Positions 22,471 to 34,390 of a DNA stretch of 64,000 nucleotides are shown here, in pieces. Under the pieces are notes generated by a model. The model searched no databases. It was given only the letters and a program-made list of their open reading frames with translations, and was not told where the DNA came from. The position numbers and the translations under genes are program-made. Origin of the DNA: Craterostigma plantagineum (taxonomy: Eukaryota; Streptophyta; Magnoliopsida; Lamiales; Linderniaceae); contig JAPQWV010000002.1 of NCBI GenBank assembly GCA_027422505.1, positions 22,142,001-22,206,000 on the forward strand, in the 5' to 3' direction. Positions within the stretch are counted from its first letter, which is position 1. Each line of letters opens with the position of its first letter.

Positions 22471-23110
22471 GTATTGGGAAGTGAAATTATTATTTTCATC
22501 TTGACAATGTCCTAAAATATAGTGAATATCATTTAGGATATTATATCATTAAAAGGTGAATCTTTTATTACGACATCAAAATTTAGCGTATCTTTTTTTA
22601 CCTAAAAAGATAATCAAATATTCGAATATTCTGTTACTACTATTATCCGTTTAATTAATCTCGATGTCTTCGAGTATTTCTTATTCTATTGGAGGTAACT
22701 GAATATTAAATTATTCTTTGGTGTAATGAACTTTCTAATTAACTAGGTCTCAATTACATATCTAAATATTCGAATATTCTGCCGGAGATAATCGGATACT
22801 CAAATATTCTGAGTTTACTATTTAATCTTGAGCTTCGATTACATTTCAAATACTCAAATATTCTATTGAATTGTATCTAAATATTTGAATGATCTATTGA
22901 CACCATAAACTGTCTAATTTTGAGAACCGTTACGTCAAAAGAAAAATGTAAATATATTGTTGAAAAAGTGGAATTATACTATTGCTCATTATATCACCTC
23001 ACAGCAAACTCTGTTAAATAAAATCAAAGGAAAAATTGGAAATGTATTGTTGAACATGTAGAAATTTATTGTCGACAATATAGAAATATAGTATTGCTCA
23101 CTAGTACTCA
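22471..23110. other. AT-rich spacer with repeated AAATATTCGAATATTCT words
   Basis: No gene. The phrase (A)AATATTCGAATATTCT or its relative CTCAAATATTCT recurs at about 22616, 22765, 22798 and 22850. A partial duplication involving TATTGCTCA(T/C)TATATCAC or similar is seen at 22980 and 23090. Confidence 0.5.
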
Positions 23111-23739
23111 TGCCCAATTTTAACCGTAACCGGCGGTTAGACCGCTAACAGCCGGTTACGGTTGTAACCGTCCGGCAACCGTAACCGGCAACCGTAGTCG
23201 CCCGGTTACGGGGCAGTTCGAAGTTTTGCTATACCGCCAACCAGCGGTTATTAACTGGTGATTATAACCGTTAAATAAAAAAATAAAAAATACTATTAAC
23301 TTTACTCAGATTAATAACAATTCATTATAATTACTGTCTGACTTTACTCATATTAATAACAATTAACTAAAATTTTTTGAAACGAGTAGCTTGTATTATA
23401 TTAAAATTTGTAATATGTTTAATGCTTCATAAATTTAATTATATCTAAAGTTTTGCATCAAAATAGTAAAATACGAACAAAAAATACACCAAAATATTAT
23501 TCAACTTTAGGAATGATTTTTAAAAAAATTAATTAAAAAAATCGGCGGTTTAATCGCTGGTTCAACCGTAACCGACGATTGACTAACCGGCGGTTGGATT
23601 AACCGACAAACGAGGACGGCTAACCTCAACCGCCCCCGGCCGGTTAGGTTATGGTTAGGCCATGTTATGGTTAGTCCCATGGACTAACCCTTAAATGCTG
23701 GTTACTAACCGCTGATTAACCATGACCGGTGGTTGGGCA
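23111..23739. mobile_element. AACCGG-rich foldback/MITE-like element
   Basis: Both ends are dense in AACCGGCGGTTA-type words in both orientations around an AT-rich core. The outermost bases are near-inverted (TGCCCAATTTTAACCG on the left; TTGCCCAACCACCGG read inward on the right). The look is that of a non-autonomous DNA transposon. No convincing target duplication was found, so boundaries are approximate. Confidence 0.5.
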
Positions 23740-23816
23740 AGCCCACTCACTATATCACATGACACCATAGTTGGGAGGGGAGATTATTCGGGAGATGAAG
23801 ATGTACAAACCATTTC

Positions 23817-24040
23817 GCCAATGAGGCATTGGCCTAGCGGTTACGGGGTCACTGCTGAGGTGCTTAGGGTCATGTGGGAGATGTCCTGGGTTCGAATTTT
23901 CCCGTCAACATTTCCCTAGGCATGCCTCACATGGGCGTAGATATGTACGTTTGATCCGGTCGATCTGTTTAGCTCGTATTAAATTGGCTACGAAGGTTTA
24001 CCTGGCCCGCCAGATTCCCCGATTTAAAAAAAAAAAAAAA
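23817..24040 (+). mobile_element. tRNA-derived SINE
   Basis: About 220 bp with an A-box-like GGCCTAGCGGTTA (23831-23843) and a B-box-like GGGTTCGAATTTTCC (23888-23902), about 45 bp apart as in a tRNA pol III promoter. It ends in an A-run (24026-24040) and is flanked by the short direct repeat CATTTC (23811-23816 and 24041-24046). It has no tRNA cloverleaf. It lies about 140 bp upstream of the KYP-like start codon, in or next to the promoter. Confidence 0.8.
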
Positions 24041-25800
24041 CATTTCAATTTGTTTTGAACTAACTCACCGTCTTCCATCCGATATTTTTTTCTCTCTACA
24101 CAGACTGAAGCCCAACAGATATTTCCAGCTCCGTGGTGGTTCAGAGAAACCACGGCGCAGCAGCTAATTGAAGCTTCGAATGGAAGGAAGGCGCAGTGCT
24201 CGCATCAATAACGTCAAGACTGCACGTGAAAAGACGCAGAAGAAGCCTACTGAGTCCAATGGAATGGCTCCGGCGAAGAAGAGGAGGAGATCCAATCACA
24301 ATCGAAATGACAGTCGTCCCAGTGAGTCCGACGCCGAGCCTCGTGTAGTGCCCGCCGTGGACAAAATGAAGCTCGATCGTCCCGGCGAGGTTGAGGAAGA
24401 TGACGTCAGCTGCGCGAACGATGACGTGTCTCTCGCCAGAAATGCACATGCGAAGGTCACCAAGGTTCTCCGCGATTTCAACAAGAGATACCTGCGCCTT
24501 GTTCAGGTATGGAACTCTCCTGCCTTTGAAATCTGTGAGAAAATTCTCTTCGGTTAACACCTCCCTCGATGTTTATGTCGAGCTGTGCGTCATCTAAGTG
24601 TGTTTTTACATTGCTGTGTTTTTGGGTCCTTTTGCTATTCTTTAGCTGCCAAATTGCTTTGTTCCGTTTGATGAATAAACTGATAGTTTTTCGATTAACA
24701 ACAAGGACCGCATATGGATTTTTCCGATTCAGTCCCCTCAACTGTTTATGGTATGAATTCTTTGTAAGAGATGGGGGCTGAGGTAACAGTCTTCTCTACT
24801 GCACATTTTTAGGTGGAAGAGAAGCGGTGTGCTCGGGAAGAAGCTGATTGAAAGGCAAAAAAGTAAAGGTATCCTCACCTGGGGTCTCCTTGTTACCCTG
24901 TTAGGCTTCTAACATTTACTGGCTAGTACCTAAGGTGACACTGACAATAGATTTTGATGTTTGTTTAGAGGCCTTTTTTTTTTCAAGTTACTCATCTAAT
25001 GCTTTGAGTTCGAAGCGGCTTATGTTAGTGTGACATTGAATCTTTCGTTTTTATTGTAGCTTACATCAGATTTAACGAGTGACATTCCTAACCTACAAAT
25101 CGATATATATGTGCAGGGAAAGAAAAATATTACATGAAACGAGAAAAGGCCTTCCAAAAGACAACGACCCGATCTTAAGGCTGTAACTGAGGCATGTCTT
25201 CTGTCAAGCATGTTCGTTATCATTTGGTTGCAGAGTTCACTTAATTTCATATTACTGGGTTCAGTACGTCAAGCAGTATGCTTTTATCTAACGCTGTACG
25301 GTTTCATCATGAGTTTTTCATTGGATTGATCCGTATTTCAAATCACATAGTGGTAGTTCAGTCGACTTTTGTTAACTAATCTACTTACCAGTACTTGTTT
25401 CTGTCTTTTATAATATAGATGAACAATTGCAAAGCTTCTATATTCAGAGAGAAGCGAATCGGCAACATACCGTGCTTTCTTCTTGAGACCAAAAATTGCG
25501 TAAAACAAAGAAAATGCAATGCTATCTCATGCATGCATCCTGTTCATATAACCTTGGTAGCCAATTGCTTTATAATCAAGTTAAACAAGCAATGCAACCT
25601 CGGATTTTTTTATTTGTTTCACATTTCCGTATAATGTTGCAGTTTCTCCTGAATGTGTTTGCGTTGGCAGCTTTCTTCGTTAGTGTTATATATATACTTA
25701 ATCCCTGTTGAAGCTGTAAACTAACCATTCTTAATCCAATGGCTAAATATTATATATCTGTTATTCGAAATTTCAATTGCCAGGATTTAAATTGTATCCT

Positions 25801-25878
25801 AGCAAAAACTGTCAACATTAACTTCATTTGGTGACTATTAAAGCAAAAACTGTCAACATTAACTTCATTTGGTGACTA
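25801..25878. repeat. Tandem duplication at an intron 3' end of the KYP-like gene
   Basis: AGCAAAAACTGTCAACATTA and the following 17 bases occur twice, 41 bp apart. The second copy ends in GTGACTAG, the acceptor of the SRA exon at 25880. The duplication thus includes the branch-point and acceptor region. Confidence 0.9.
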
Positions 25879-27227
25879 GGTATTGATGTCGGTCATCAAT
25901 TCTTTTCACGCGCTGAGATGGCAGTAGTAGGTTTTCACCATTACTGGCTCAGTGGAATTGATTACATTGGGGCTACTTCTAAGAGGAAGAATAAGGTAAT
26001 ATTTTTCTATCTGATACTTATGAAATTTTCAGTTGGCTTGGACGTGAACTTGATTATCAGATCAGAAAATTACATCTAACACTTATGAACGTTGATATTG
26101 ATGGTGCCAGAAAATTGCATCCTCATATTGTTCCTTTTGAGGTCGTGTGGATGCAGTTTGATGGGGTACTACTTGCCAATTTTAGAGGAAAAAACAAGTT
26201 TCCCTGTGTTGTTACAGTTATAGTTACTGTTACTGTAGTGTTCTTAGTTTCATTTGATGTTGCTGAACTTACATGCAAGTGAGTGGGTGAGTGTGGAAGC
26301 AAATTTTTGTTGACCAAACCTGAAAGTTTACTTCTAGGGGTGCATCATTGCTTTAGAGCCTGAAATTCCATGTCAAGCTAAAATGGAGTTTTGCTTTTTC
26401 TTTTTGCCGTGTCATGTTTATCAATTTTGTTTGTAGGCTTTGGCAGGATACGACCTCCCACTTACTGTATCAATTGTCCTGTCCGGGCAGTACGAGGATG
26501 ATTTGGACAATTTCGATGAGATCGTGTATACAGGACAAGGGGGATGCAACTTGCGTGGTGATAGACGACAGCTTAAGGATCAAGTGATGGAAAAGGGGAA
26601 TTTGGGGCTTAAGGCATGAAAGTTTGATTTATATTATTTATTTTCAGTAGCTTATTTCACCTCTGCCCTCAATAGAACGTCGAATAAGAATCTCCAGCTT
26701 AACCTGTTGAACTTACAGATTGGTGTTTTGATGACTATTTGTACCTCTTTGGAGTTATTTGGCCGAGTCCTATTATTTAGTTGTAGGGTTTTCTGTTTGG
26801 CATCCGTGGAATTCATAACTTTTGTTTCCCTTTGCAGAACTGTAAACAACAATCTGTTCCCGTTCGTGTAGTTCGTGGGCATGACTGCCAAAATAGTTAT
26901 GTGAGAAGGGTTTATACTTACGATGGCTTGTACAAGGTAACTGAATGCAGAGAAGCAACAGTTCTTTAAGTTCGACACCTCTTTTTATCTTTATGAATCT
27001 TGAAGGTTGTGAAGTACTGGGCTCAAAAAGGCTTGTCCGGATTCACTGTTTACAAATTTCGATTGAAGCGGCTCGAAGGACAGCCACCATTAACAACCGA
27101 TCAGGTACTTAATGTATTAGAAAAATATTTTTGTTTTCGGTTATTTGTAAAACTACTGCCTGAATAAAGGATTGAAGTTGCATTATGAGCTCCCATTGAG
27201 AATAAACCTTTTGGAATATGTCATCAA

Positions 27228-27539
27228 TGTTAACTTATATTTATATTTCTGGTTTTTGGAAAATGAGGAGACGAAACATAGTTGGTGACAGATGGAGAAC
27301 GACAGAGGAGTCCTTGGTTTCTTTTTTTTTATTATCTCATTGCTCGTTACGAACATACTACATGCATGGGTGGTTTTATAATGCCACATAGACCATTCTA
27401 GATAAAGCACAAAACACACTAGTAACATATTCCTAAAAGTACTTCTCGACATCAGAAGATGTCTGCCAATACCATAATACCAAAATTCATCCTTAATATC
27501 TTAAAGTTGTCTGCCAATGATAGAGCTTATTTTCTAACA
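27228..27539 (-). repeat. 3' LTR of the intronic Copia element
   Basis: Left-hand LTR in window orientation, hence the 3' LTR of the minus-strand element. TG...CA bounded; ATCAA at 27223-27227. Confidence 0.95.
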
Positions 27540-27546
27540 TCCCTTC

Positions 27547-28902
27547 CTAAGCTCGATTGTCCTTTCCTCGTACTCCAAGTTTGTTCTTCAGTTTTTCAAA
27601 TGATTCTAACGGTAGCGCCTTGATTAATATATCAGCAACTTGTTCTCGGCTTGCAACGTATTCAACCTCTACTTCATCATTTTTTACGTGCTCCCTTATC
27701 GAATGAAACCTGACATCAATGTGTTTGCTCCGTTCATGGTGAACCGGATTCTTCGTTAATTCGATTGCTGATTTATTGTCGACGTAGATCTTGGTAGCTT
27801 TTCGCTGTTCCACACCAACCTCTTTTAATAGTCTACGTAGCCATATTGCATGACTCACACATGAAGATGCCGCCACGTATTCGGCTTCGCATGTCGATAA
27901 AGTTACTATCGACTGTTTCTTAGATGCCCAACCAAAAACTGTATTGCCAGCAAAATATGCATATCCAGTTGTACTTTTGCGGTCGTCCGTATCTCCACTC
28001 CAATCGCTGTCAGAATATCCTGTGATTACAAAATCGTCTGTCCAAGGATAGAACAACCCATGAGACGCTGTCTTCTTTAAATATCGAAATATTCTTTTCA
28101 CGGCCTTCCAATGAGTAGCGCTTGGGTCTTCCATGTAGCGGCTTACGAGACCAACTCCGTAAGAGATATCCGGCCTTGTACTCGTCAAATACCGTAGGCA
28201 TCCAACAGTGCTTCGATACATGGTTCCATCTACCTTTTCGGCTTTGTCGAACTTGGACAGTTTTGTCCCGCACTCGACGGGTGTGCTTGTTGGATTGCAG
28301 TTGCTCATTCCGAATCTATCCAAGATCCCAAGCGTGTATCGCTCTTGTGACACAAAAATTCCGGTCTTCTCCTGTTTCACCTCGAGGCCCAGACATTTTT
28401 CCTAGGTCACTCATTTCAAACTCGGTCTTCATCTCGGACTTGAACTCGGCGATCATCTTTTCGTTATTGCCTGTAAATATTAGATCGTCTACATATAAAA
28501 CAACATATAATATATCTGCCTGTCGCACCTTCACGTACAAAGAGTGTTCGTAGGGGCATTGTTGAAATCCTCGGTTCTTGAGATATGTATCGATTCTCAT
28601 GTTCCAAGCTCTTGGAGCCTGCTTTAAACCGTAAAGGGCTTTCTTCAACTTCAGCACCTTCTCCTCTTGTCCGACTGCTTGTAGCCGGGAGGTTGCTCGA
28701 CGTAAACTTCTTCTTCTATTGTTCCATTCAAGAACGCCGATTTAACGTCCATTTGATATATGACCCATTTTTGATAAGCCACAATTGACATTAGCAGCCG
28801 GATTGTTTCCATCCTCGCAACTGGCGCAAACACTTCTTCGTAGTCGATCCCAGCCTTTTGTTTGTATCCTTTTGCTACGAGCCTTGCTTTATATCGTTCC
28901 AC
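27547..28902 (-). pseudogene. Reverse transcriptase-RNase H of the intronic Copia element
   Basis: Continues pol after a frameshift near 28905. The RT begins with [16 protein letters not shown] and [11 protein letters not shown] (28651-28902), shifts frame near 28655 to ALYGLKQAPRAW and the catalytic LYVDDLIFTG (28316-28657), then shifts again near 28380 to a C-terminal part with STPVE. RNase H follows, with YSDSDWSGD, CEAEYVAASS, KHIDVRFHSIREHV and a stop at 27547. The two frame changes make it inactive as written. RT and RNase H copy the RNA into DNA within the cytoplasmic particle. Confidence 0.93.
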
Positions 28903-28909
28903 TTCTCCT

Positions 28910-30595
28910 TTAGCATTTAGCTTCTTCTTGTATATCCACTTTACGCCTATCGCCTTTTGTCCGTTTGGTAAGTTTGCGAGCTCCCAGGTTCTTCGTGATG
29001 GCCTCCATTTCTTCCTTCATCGCCTTTCTCCACCTTTCATCCTTCGTTGCTTCCTCAAATGTAATATTTTCTGCATCAGCGAGTAGACATATGAGGTTCA
29101 TATTATTCGATGTTTGGTAAAGATCTGTTATGGTCCTCGTTCTTCCTTGTAGGGGCTCATCGTCTTCTTCTGAATCTTCCGGTTGGTTGATCACAGTTGT
29201 CGTCTCCTCTTCGTTAGATGGATTGGTCACTAGAGGTGGTATCCTTCCAACATCTGATTCGATGTGTATACGTCCCATTTTCCAGTTCCAGCAGCTATTC
29301 TCGTCAAACTGTACGTCACGACTTACAATAACTTTGTTAGTATAAGGATTAAAAAGATTGTAAGCCTTTGACCTTTCATCGTATCCGATAAAGACGAGCT
29401 TAATACTCCGATCATCTAGCTTCGTTCGTTGACCATCCGGAACGTGAGCGTATGCTATACAACCAAAGGTTCGTAGATGCCCGACTGAAGGTTTTGTGCC
29501 GCACCAAGCTTCCTGCGGTGTGATATTTCCCTTCAAGCTCGCTGACGGGCAGCGGTTCTGCAAGTATACGGCACATCGAGTTGCTTCTGCCCAAAACTTC
29601 TTCGGCATTTCTTTACTTTTTAGCATACACCGGACCATATTGAGAAGCGTCCTGTTTTTTCGCTCCGCTACGCCGTTTTGTTGAGGAGAGTACGGAGCCG
29701 TGAGATACCTTCGAATTCCGTTTTCCTCACAAAATGCTAGAAACTCTTTAGACGTGTACTCTCCGCCTCTGTCGGATCTGATAGCTTTTATCCCCTCCCC
29801 GCTTGCGTTCTCAGCTAGGACTTTAAATTTCTTAAACATCACAAAAGTTTCTGATTTTTCTCGTAAGAAATATATCCAAGTCTTCCTAGAATAATCGTCA
29901 ATAAATGTGAGGAAATAGCGATGCTTACTAGACGACTCCGTAGTAATTGGTCCACATATGTCCGTGTGAACTAGCTCCAAGACTCTTTTGGCTCGAAATA
30001 TTGTTTCCTTCGGGAAAGGATTTCTTGCATTCTTTCCAATGATGCAGCTTTCGCACATGCCATCCGCCATTCCCAAATATGGCATGCCGTTTACAATTGT
30101 CTTGTTTGCTAGATCCCTCACGCTATTAAAACTTAGGTGCCCGAATCGTTGATGCCAAAGCTTTACTTCACTATCTTCGGTCACCTTTAGACATTTCTCC
30201 TGCACATGTTCGATCTTTAATTTAAACATGCGATTTTCGGTCATACTCACCTGTGCCACAAGTTGCTTGACGTTGTCTCTAATTTCCATCATGTTATTCT
30301 TCATGATTACCGTGAAGCCTCGTTCAATTAATTTCCCAACGCTGAGTATGTTGCTTCTCATTTCTGGCACGTAGTAGACGTTAGATATGTATTTGTGATG
30401 ACCATTCTTGCACCGAATCTTCACTCTTCCATGACCTTCGACTTTAACCTTGGATGCATCACCGAAGGTTACTTGACCTCCCTTCGTTTCTTGTATCTCC
30501 ACGAACATATCTCGATTGCCACTCATATGGTTGCTCGCCCCTGTGTCGAGGTACCATTCTTGACTTCTATGTGAGCCATCCTCCTCGCTCGCCAT
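28910..30595 (-). CDS. Copia protease and integrase part of Pol
   Basis: 561 codons open in the same frame as the Gag upstream. The protease has the [14 protein letters not shown] motif with its catalytic Asp (30520-30560). The GAG_PRE/HHCC zinc region follows ([20 protein letters not shown]), then the integrase core with the D,D,E triad in [15 protein letters not shown] and [10 protein letters not shown]. The C-terminal region ends abnormally after a frameshift just before RT, at 28910. The ATG at 30595 is internal to the original polyprotein; translation would begin in Gag at 31579. Protease cleaves the polyprotein and integrase inserts the DNA copy. Confidence 0.9.
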   Translation of the reverse strand: MASEEDGSHRSQEWYLDTGASNHMSGNRDMFVEIQETKGGQVTFGDASKVKVEGHGRVKIRCKNGHHKYISNVYYVPEMRSNILSVGKLIERGFTVIMKNNMMEIRDNVKQLVAQVSMTENRMFKLKIEHVQEKCLKVTEDSEVKLWHQRFGHLSFNSVRDLANKTIVNGMPYLGMADGMCESCIIGKNARNPFPKETIFRAKRVLELVHTDICGPITTESSSKHRYFLTFIDDYSRKTWIYFLREKSETFVMFKKFKVLAENASGEGIKAIRSDRGGEYTSKEFLAFCEENGIRRYLTAPYSPQQNGVAERKNRTLLNMVRCMLKSKEMPKKFWAEATRCAVYLQNRCPSASLKGNITPQEAWCGTKPSVGHLRTFGCIAYAHVPDGQRTKLDDRSIKLVFIGYDERSKAYNLFNPYTNKVIVSRDVQFDENSCWNWKMGRIHIESDVGRIPPLVTNPSNEEETTTVINQPEDSEEDDEPLQGRTRTITDLYQTSNNMNLICLLADAENITFEEATKDERWRKAMKEEMEAITKNLGARKLTKRTKGDRRKVDIQEEAKC

Positions 30596-31579
30596 CAGCA
30601 GGATCTCTTCCTCAGCTTTCTTATGCTCTTTTGCTTCGTTGCTTTGTTCATTGAAGTAGCATTCAGCAGCAATATGACCGAACTTTTTGCACGTGTAGCA
30701 TTGGACATTCCTCTTATTGTGTCTGCCTCGACCTCGTCCGCCTCGATATGTATTCCATGAGTGATTTTTATTTTCTCTGTTGCCTTCATTTGATGAACCT
30801 CTTCCTCTTCCTCCTGATCTTCCACGTCCTCAATATGTTGCTCTACCTCGATAGTTTCCTCGTTGTCGGGTTGTGTCATCATCTTTGTCGGGGTTGTTGT
30901 CTTTTATTTTCATCTTCGCCTGCAACGCTTCTTCCACTGTTTCACGTTTTCTAGATGCCCTCCTTTGTTCATGGGCCTCTAGAGAGCTTGTCAACTCGTT
31001 CACAGTCATCTCGGAGAGATCTTTCGATTCCTCAATGGCACATACGATGCTGTCAAAATCTGTGATTAAGGATCGCAGAATTTTTTCGACTATTCTGTTC
31101 TCCGGTACCTCTTCACCATTCCTCTTGAGTTGATTGGCAACGGTTTCGACCTTCGTAATGAAGTCGGATACGTTATCTCCTTCCTTCATCCACAGCGTCT
31201 CAAACTCCCGTCTAAGAGTTTGTAGGCGAACCTGTTTCACTCGATCCGCTCCTTGATACGCCTTTTCAAGAATCTCCCATGCTTCATTGGAACTCTTTGC
31301 ACCGGCAATTTTTTCGAAACCCGATTCGTCTACGGCTTGGTAGATCAGGTAAAGAGCACTCTTGTCTTTCTTGCGTGACTCTTTCAGCTCTTTTACTTGG
31401 GCTCCGGATAAGCCTGCTACTGATTCATGTTCTGTATACCCGGACTCGACGACTTCCCAAGCATCTTGTGATCCAAGCAATGCTTTCATGTGTATGGACC
31501 ATTTGTCGTAATTCGTCTTTGATAGACGCGGACACATCATATAGTTGATACCGGCAGCGTTTGTATTATTGTTTGCCAT
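30596..31579 (-). pseudogene. Gag of the intronic Copia element, one in-frame stop
   Basis: From the ATG at 31579 the frame runs 249 codons to a TGA at 30830-30832, and the same frame continues without further stops into Pol. Before the stop: a UBN2/DUF4219-type capsid (MCPRLSKTNYDKWSIHMKAL, AWEILEKAYQG, LRREFETLWM) and an Arg/Gly-rich stretch. After it: more RGR repeats and a CCHC knuckle (CYTCKKFGHIAAEC, about 30660-30700). The neighbouring Arg-rich context makes a CGA-to-TGA change likely, the typical outcome of methyl-CpG deamination. Read-through or suppression is not indicated. Confidence 0.92.
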
Positions 31580-31581
31580 GG

Positions 31582-31595
31582 AGCTCTGATACCAC
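31582..31595 (-). other. Primer binding site of the intronic Copia element
   Basis: On the minus strand TGGTATCAGAGCTC lies 2 bp inside the 5' LTR and matches initiator tRNA-Met priming. The gag ATG follows almost at once (31579). Confidence 0.9.
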
Positions 31596-31597
31596 TT

Positions 31598-31909
31598 GTT
31601 AACTTATATTTATATTTCTGGTTTTTGGAAAATGAGGAGACGAAAGATAGTTGGTGAGAGATGGAGAACGACAGAGGAGTCCTTGGTTTCTTTTTTTTTT
31701 ATTATCTCATTGCTCGTTACGAACATACTACATGCATGGGTGGTTTTATAATGCCACATAGACCATTCTAGATAAAGCACAAAACACACTAGTAACATAT
31801 TCCTAAAAGTACTTCTCGACATCAGAAGATGTCTGCCAATACCATAATACCAAAATTCATCCTTAATATCTTAAAGTTGTCTGCCAATGATAGAGCTTAT
31901 TTTCTAACA
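31598..31909 (-). repeat. 5' LTR of the intronic Copia element
   Basis: Right-hand LTR in window orientation; TG...CA bounded; ATCAA follows at 31910-31914. Confidence 0.95.
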
Positions 31910-33098
31910 ATCAAATTATCCAAATATTGTAATCTTGAATATGTAGCTGCAACTAGGAATTTCTTGATTTACGTTATTTCATAACTTGAGCTGCGATATT
32001 TTGGAAAGAAAGCCAAGTACATTGAAATTACATGCTACTGGACCCTTGACATGCTTCTAGCTTCATGTATTTCACACCCATTGCAGGTCTATTTCAGTCG
32101 TGGAACTCCTAAATCATTTTCTGGATTACGAGGGTAAACCCTCTTATATCTACTTTCAAGTGTAGTATCTTTGATTTTAAGCTTCATAAGGTCTCTTTTT
32201 ATTTGTAAAGGTTAGTGTGTAAAGATCTTAGTGGAGGAGCAGAGAAAATTCCAATCCCTGTTACAAATCTGGTCGATGATCCTCCCGTCCCACCCTCAGG
32301 TATTCAGATTTCTAATTATCATTTGCATTTCCTGTCCTGGAAGAAAAGTAGCGTAAGTATTTTTGTTCTTTCTAGTTATTCTGGATTCACTGTGACCAGT
32401 GACGAATTATATCTACGGATAATATAATACAGGGGATGACTATTCATGCTATCTTCCCATCTTTCTTAGAACTCGACTTCTGGTTAAAGATACACTCAGA
32501 AACGTCACTGTTCTCTGTACTCTTTTTCAATGTGCATCCATTTGCCTCTGATTGAGGACTTTTGTTACTCTCCTTTTATATCATTCTCATATTTTATACA
32601 GTTTTCATCTTGTAATTTGTAATAGATCCATGATACATTGTGATCCGTTTTGTATGTCAATACTAGGCTGTATGTATACCAAAAAGATCAAAGTAAGCAA
32701 AAAGGTGAGTGATCCAGCAGTCTCTAACAGGGGGTGTGATTGTATTGGAGAATGCAAAGATCCAAAAAGTTGTGCTTGCGCAAAACTGAATGGAGGTGAC
32801 TTTCCATATGTTCACATAGATGGTGGAAGGTAAAACCTTTCCCAAAGGATTTAAAGCATATTTTCAAACAAAAAGATAGAGAACCTTGTATATTTCACCA
32901 ATATTCTTGCATTCATCAGGCTAGTTGAACCAAGAGCAGTCATATTCGAGTGTGGACCTTCTTGCGGATGTGGACAAAAGTGCATTAACCGTACCTCTCA
33001 GAAAGGGCTTATGCATCGACTTGAGGTCTGTGCCCACATTCATCGTAAACGTGGGAAGTGTTGAGTCCTCATCTTAAAATTATAATAACCCAAGTCAG

Positions 33099-33101
<3 letters not shown>

Positions 33102-33179
<78 letters not shown>
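33102..33179. repeat. (AT)n(GA)n compound microsatellite
   Basis: About 17 AT dinucleotides followed by about 22 GA dinucleotides, inside the KYP-like intron between exons 12 and 13. Confidence 0.97.
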
Positions 33180-33180
<1 letters not shown>

Positions 33181-33683
33181 AGTCCTCATGTTTAAATAAT
33201 CTCTTTACATATGGTGATATTGACAGGTTTTTCGTAACTGAATTGCTATTCACCGCCCCCTTTTTCCTAGTCACCGCCCCCTAAAGGGCTGAAAAAAGAC
33301 GATTTTGCCCTTATGATATTTAAATTAATTTAAAAAGAGAAAAGGGCCTATTTTCACGACTGATAAGCCAAATTAACGTAAAACATTGTTCGAATTTCAA
33401 CTCGACCGAAAGAAAAAAAAAAAAATTCGACCGAAATCAATTTTCGGTCAGTACTGTACTGACCGAAAATTGATTTCGGTCAGTACTGTAACGACCGAAA
33501 ATCGATTTCGGTCAGTACAGCACCGACCGAAATCAATTTTCGGTCGGTACAGCACTGACCGAAATCAATTTTCGGTCGGTACTGTACTGACCGAAATCAA
33601 TTTTCGGTCGTTACAGTACTGACCGAAATCAATTTTCGGTCAGTACTGTAACGACCGAAAATTGATTTCGGTCGATTTTTTTT

Positions 33684-33900
33684 TATATATTATTTATTTT
33701 GATTATTTATTTATAATATTTATTTGGATTATTTATTTGTATATTTTATTTGGATTATTTATTTGTATTATTTATTTGGATTATTTATTTGTATATTTTA
33801 TTTGGATTATTTATTTTTATTATTTATTTGGATTATTTATTTGTATTATTTATTTGGGTTATTTATTTATATTATTTATTTGGATTATTTATTTGCAAAC
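33684..33900. repeat. AT minisatellite, left arm of the foldback element
   Basis: About ten tandem variants of TATTATTTATTTGGATTATT. The inverted counterpart is at 34266-34390. Long frames through it are artefacts of the period. Confidence 0.9.
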
Positions 33901-33966
33901 AAATATTGAAAACATATATAAAATCCGTCCGATACAATAAAAGATAAAAAAACAATAGCAACAGCG

Positions 33967-34263
33967 TCAAGGGGCCTGGCGCCACCGGTCGTTGATGTCA
34001 TTCAGCCTGTGTCGGAACTCGTCCGTACGCGTCGTTTCACCACGATGCAGACTGGCTAGCATGTCCGAACTCAAGCTGTACATCGTGTTGTACCACTGCA
34101 CATAGCAATATACGTACGATTACACATATAAATATAAAAAAAATCGACATAAGATTTAATTACGTACGTAGTCGGCGTGGCTGCGCGGGGGTATGCATGC
34201 CGATGAGGATCCCTGCTCCGTCGAAAGCAGGCGAGGATGAGAATGTATCTCATACCAGTCCAT
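33967..34263 (-). pseudogene. Small two-exon coding remnant inside the foldback element
   Basis: On the minus strand MDWYEIHSHPRLL begins at 34263 and runs to a donor (GACTAC|GTACGTAATT, exon end 34168). An acceptor (TATGTGCAG) precedes the second exon at 34095, which reads WYNTMYSLSSDML and ends RWRQAP with TGA at 33969-33967. The hydrophilic, Trp/Tyr/Arg-rich character recalls the C-terminus of MAIN-like/plant-mobile-domain proteins, which are often carried by Mutator-like elements. The resemblance is weak and could be wrong. Confidence 0.35.
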
Positions 34264-34265
34264 GT

Positions 34266-34390
34266 ACAAGAAAAATAAATAATCCAAATAAATAATACAA
34301 ATAAATAATCCAAATAAAATATACAAATAAATAATCAAAATAAATAATCCAAATAAATAATATAAATAAATAATCAAAATAAGTAATAAT
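34266..34390. repeat. AT minisatellite, right arm of the foldback element
   Basis: Variants of AATAAATAATCCAAATAAAT, the reverse complement of the 33684-33900 array but shorter. Confidence 0.9.

Larger units (their letters stand above)
27228..31909 (-). mobile_element. Copia element in the KYP-like intron, young, near-complete
   Basis: Two nearly identical LTRs of about 312 bp (27228-27539 and 31598-31909) begin TGTTAACTTA and end TTTTCTAACA. They are flanked by the 5-bp TSD ATCAA (27223-27227 and 31910-31914). The element runs on the minus strand, antisense to the gene, in the intron between exons 8 and 9. It has a tRNA-iMet primer site next to the right LTR and gag-pol in one frame apart from a few lesions. 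The LTRs differ at only a few bases by eye, so it is younger than Sirevirus element 1. Confidence 0.96.

Noticed and set aside
23825..23905. tRNA gene suggested by A and B boxes
   Set aside because: No acceptor or anticodon stem pairs; the poly-A tail and flanking repeats show a SINE.
33662..33947. Frames rich in Tyr, Ile, Phe and Leu that look like membrane proteins
   Set aside because: They are three phases of one AT minisatellite whose period is compatible with open frames; no start context or conservation.
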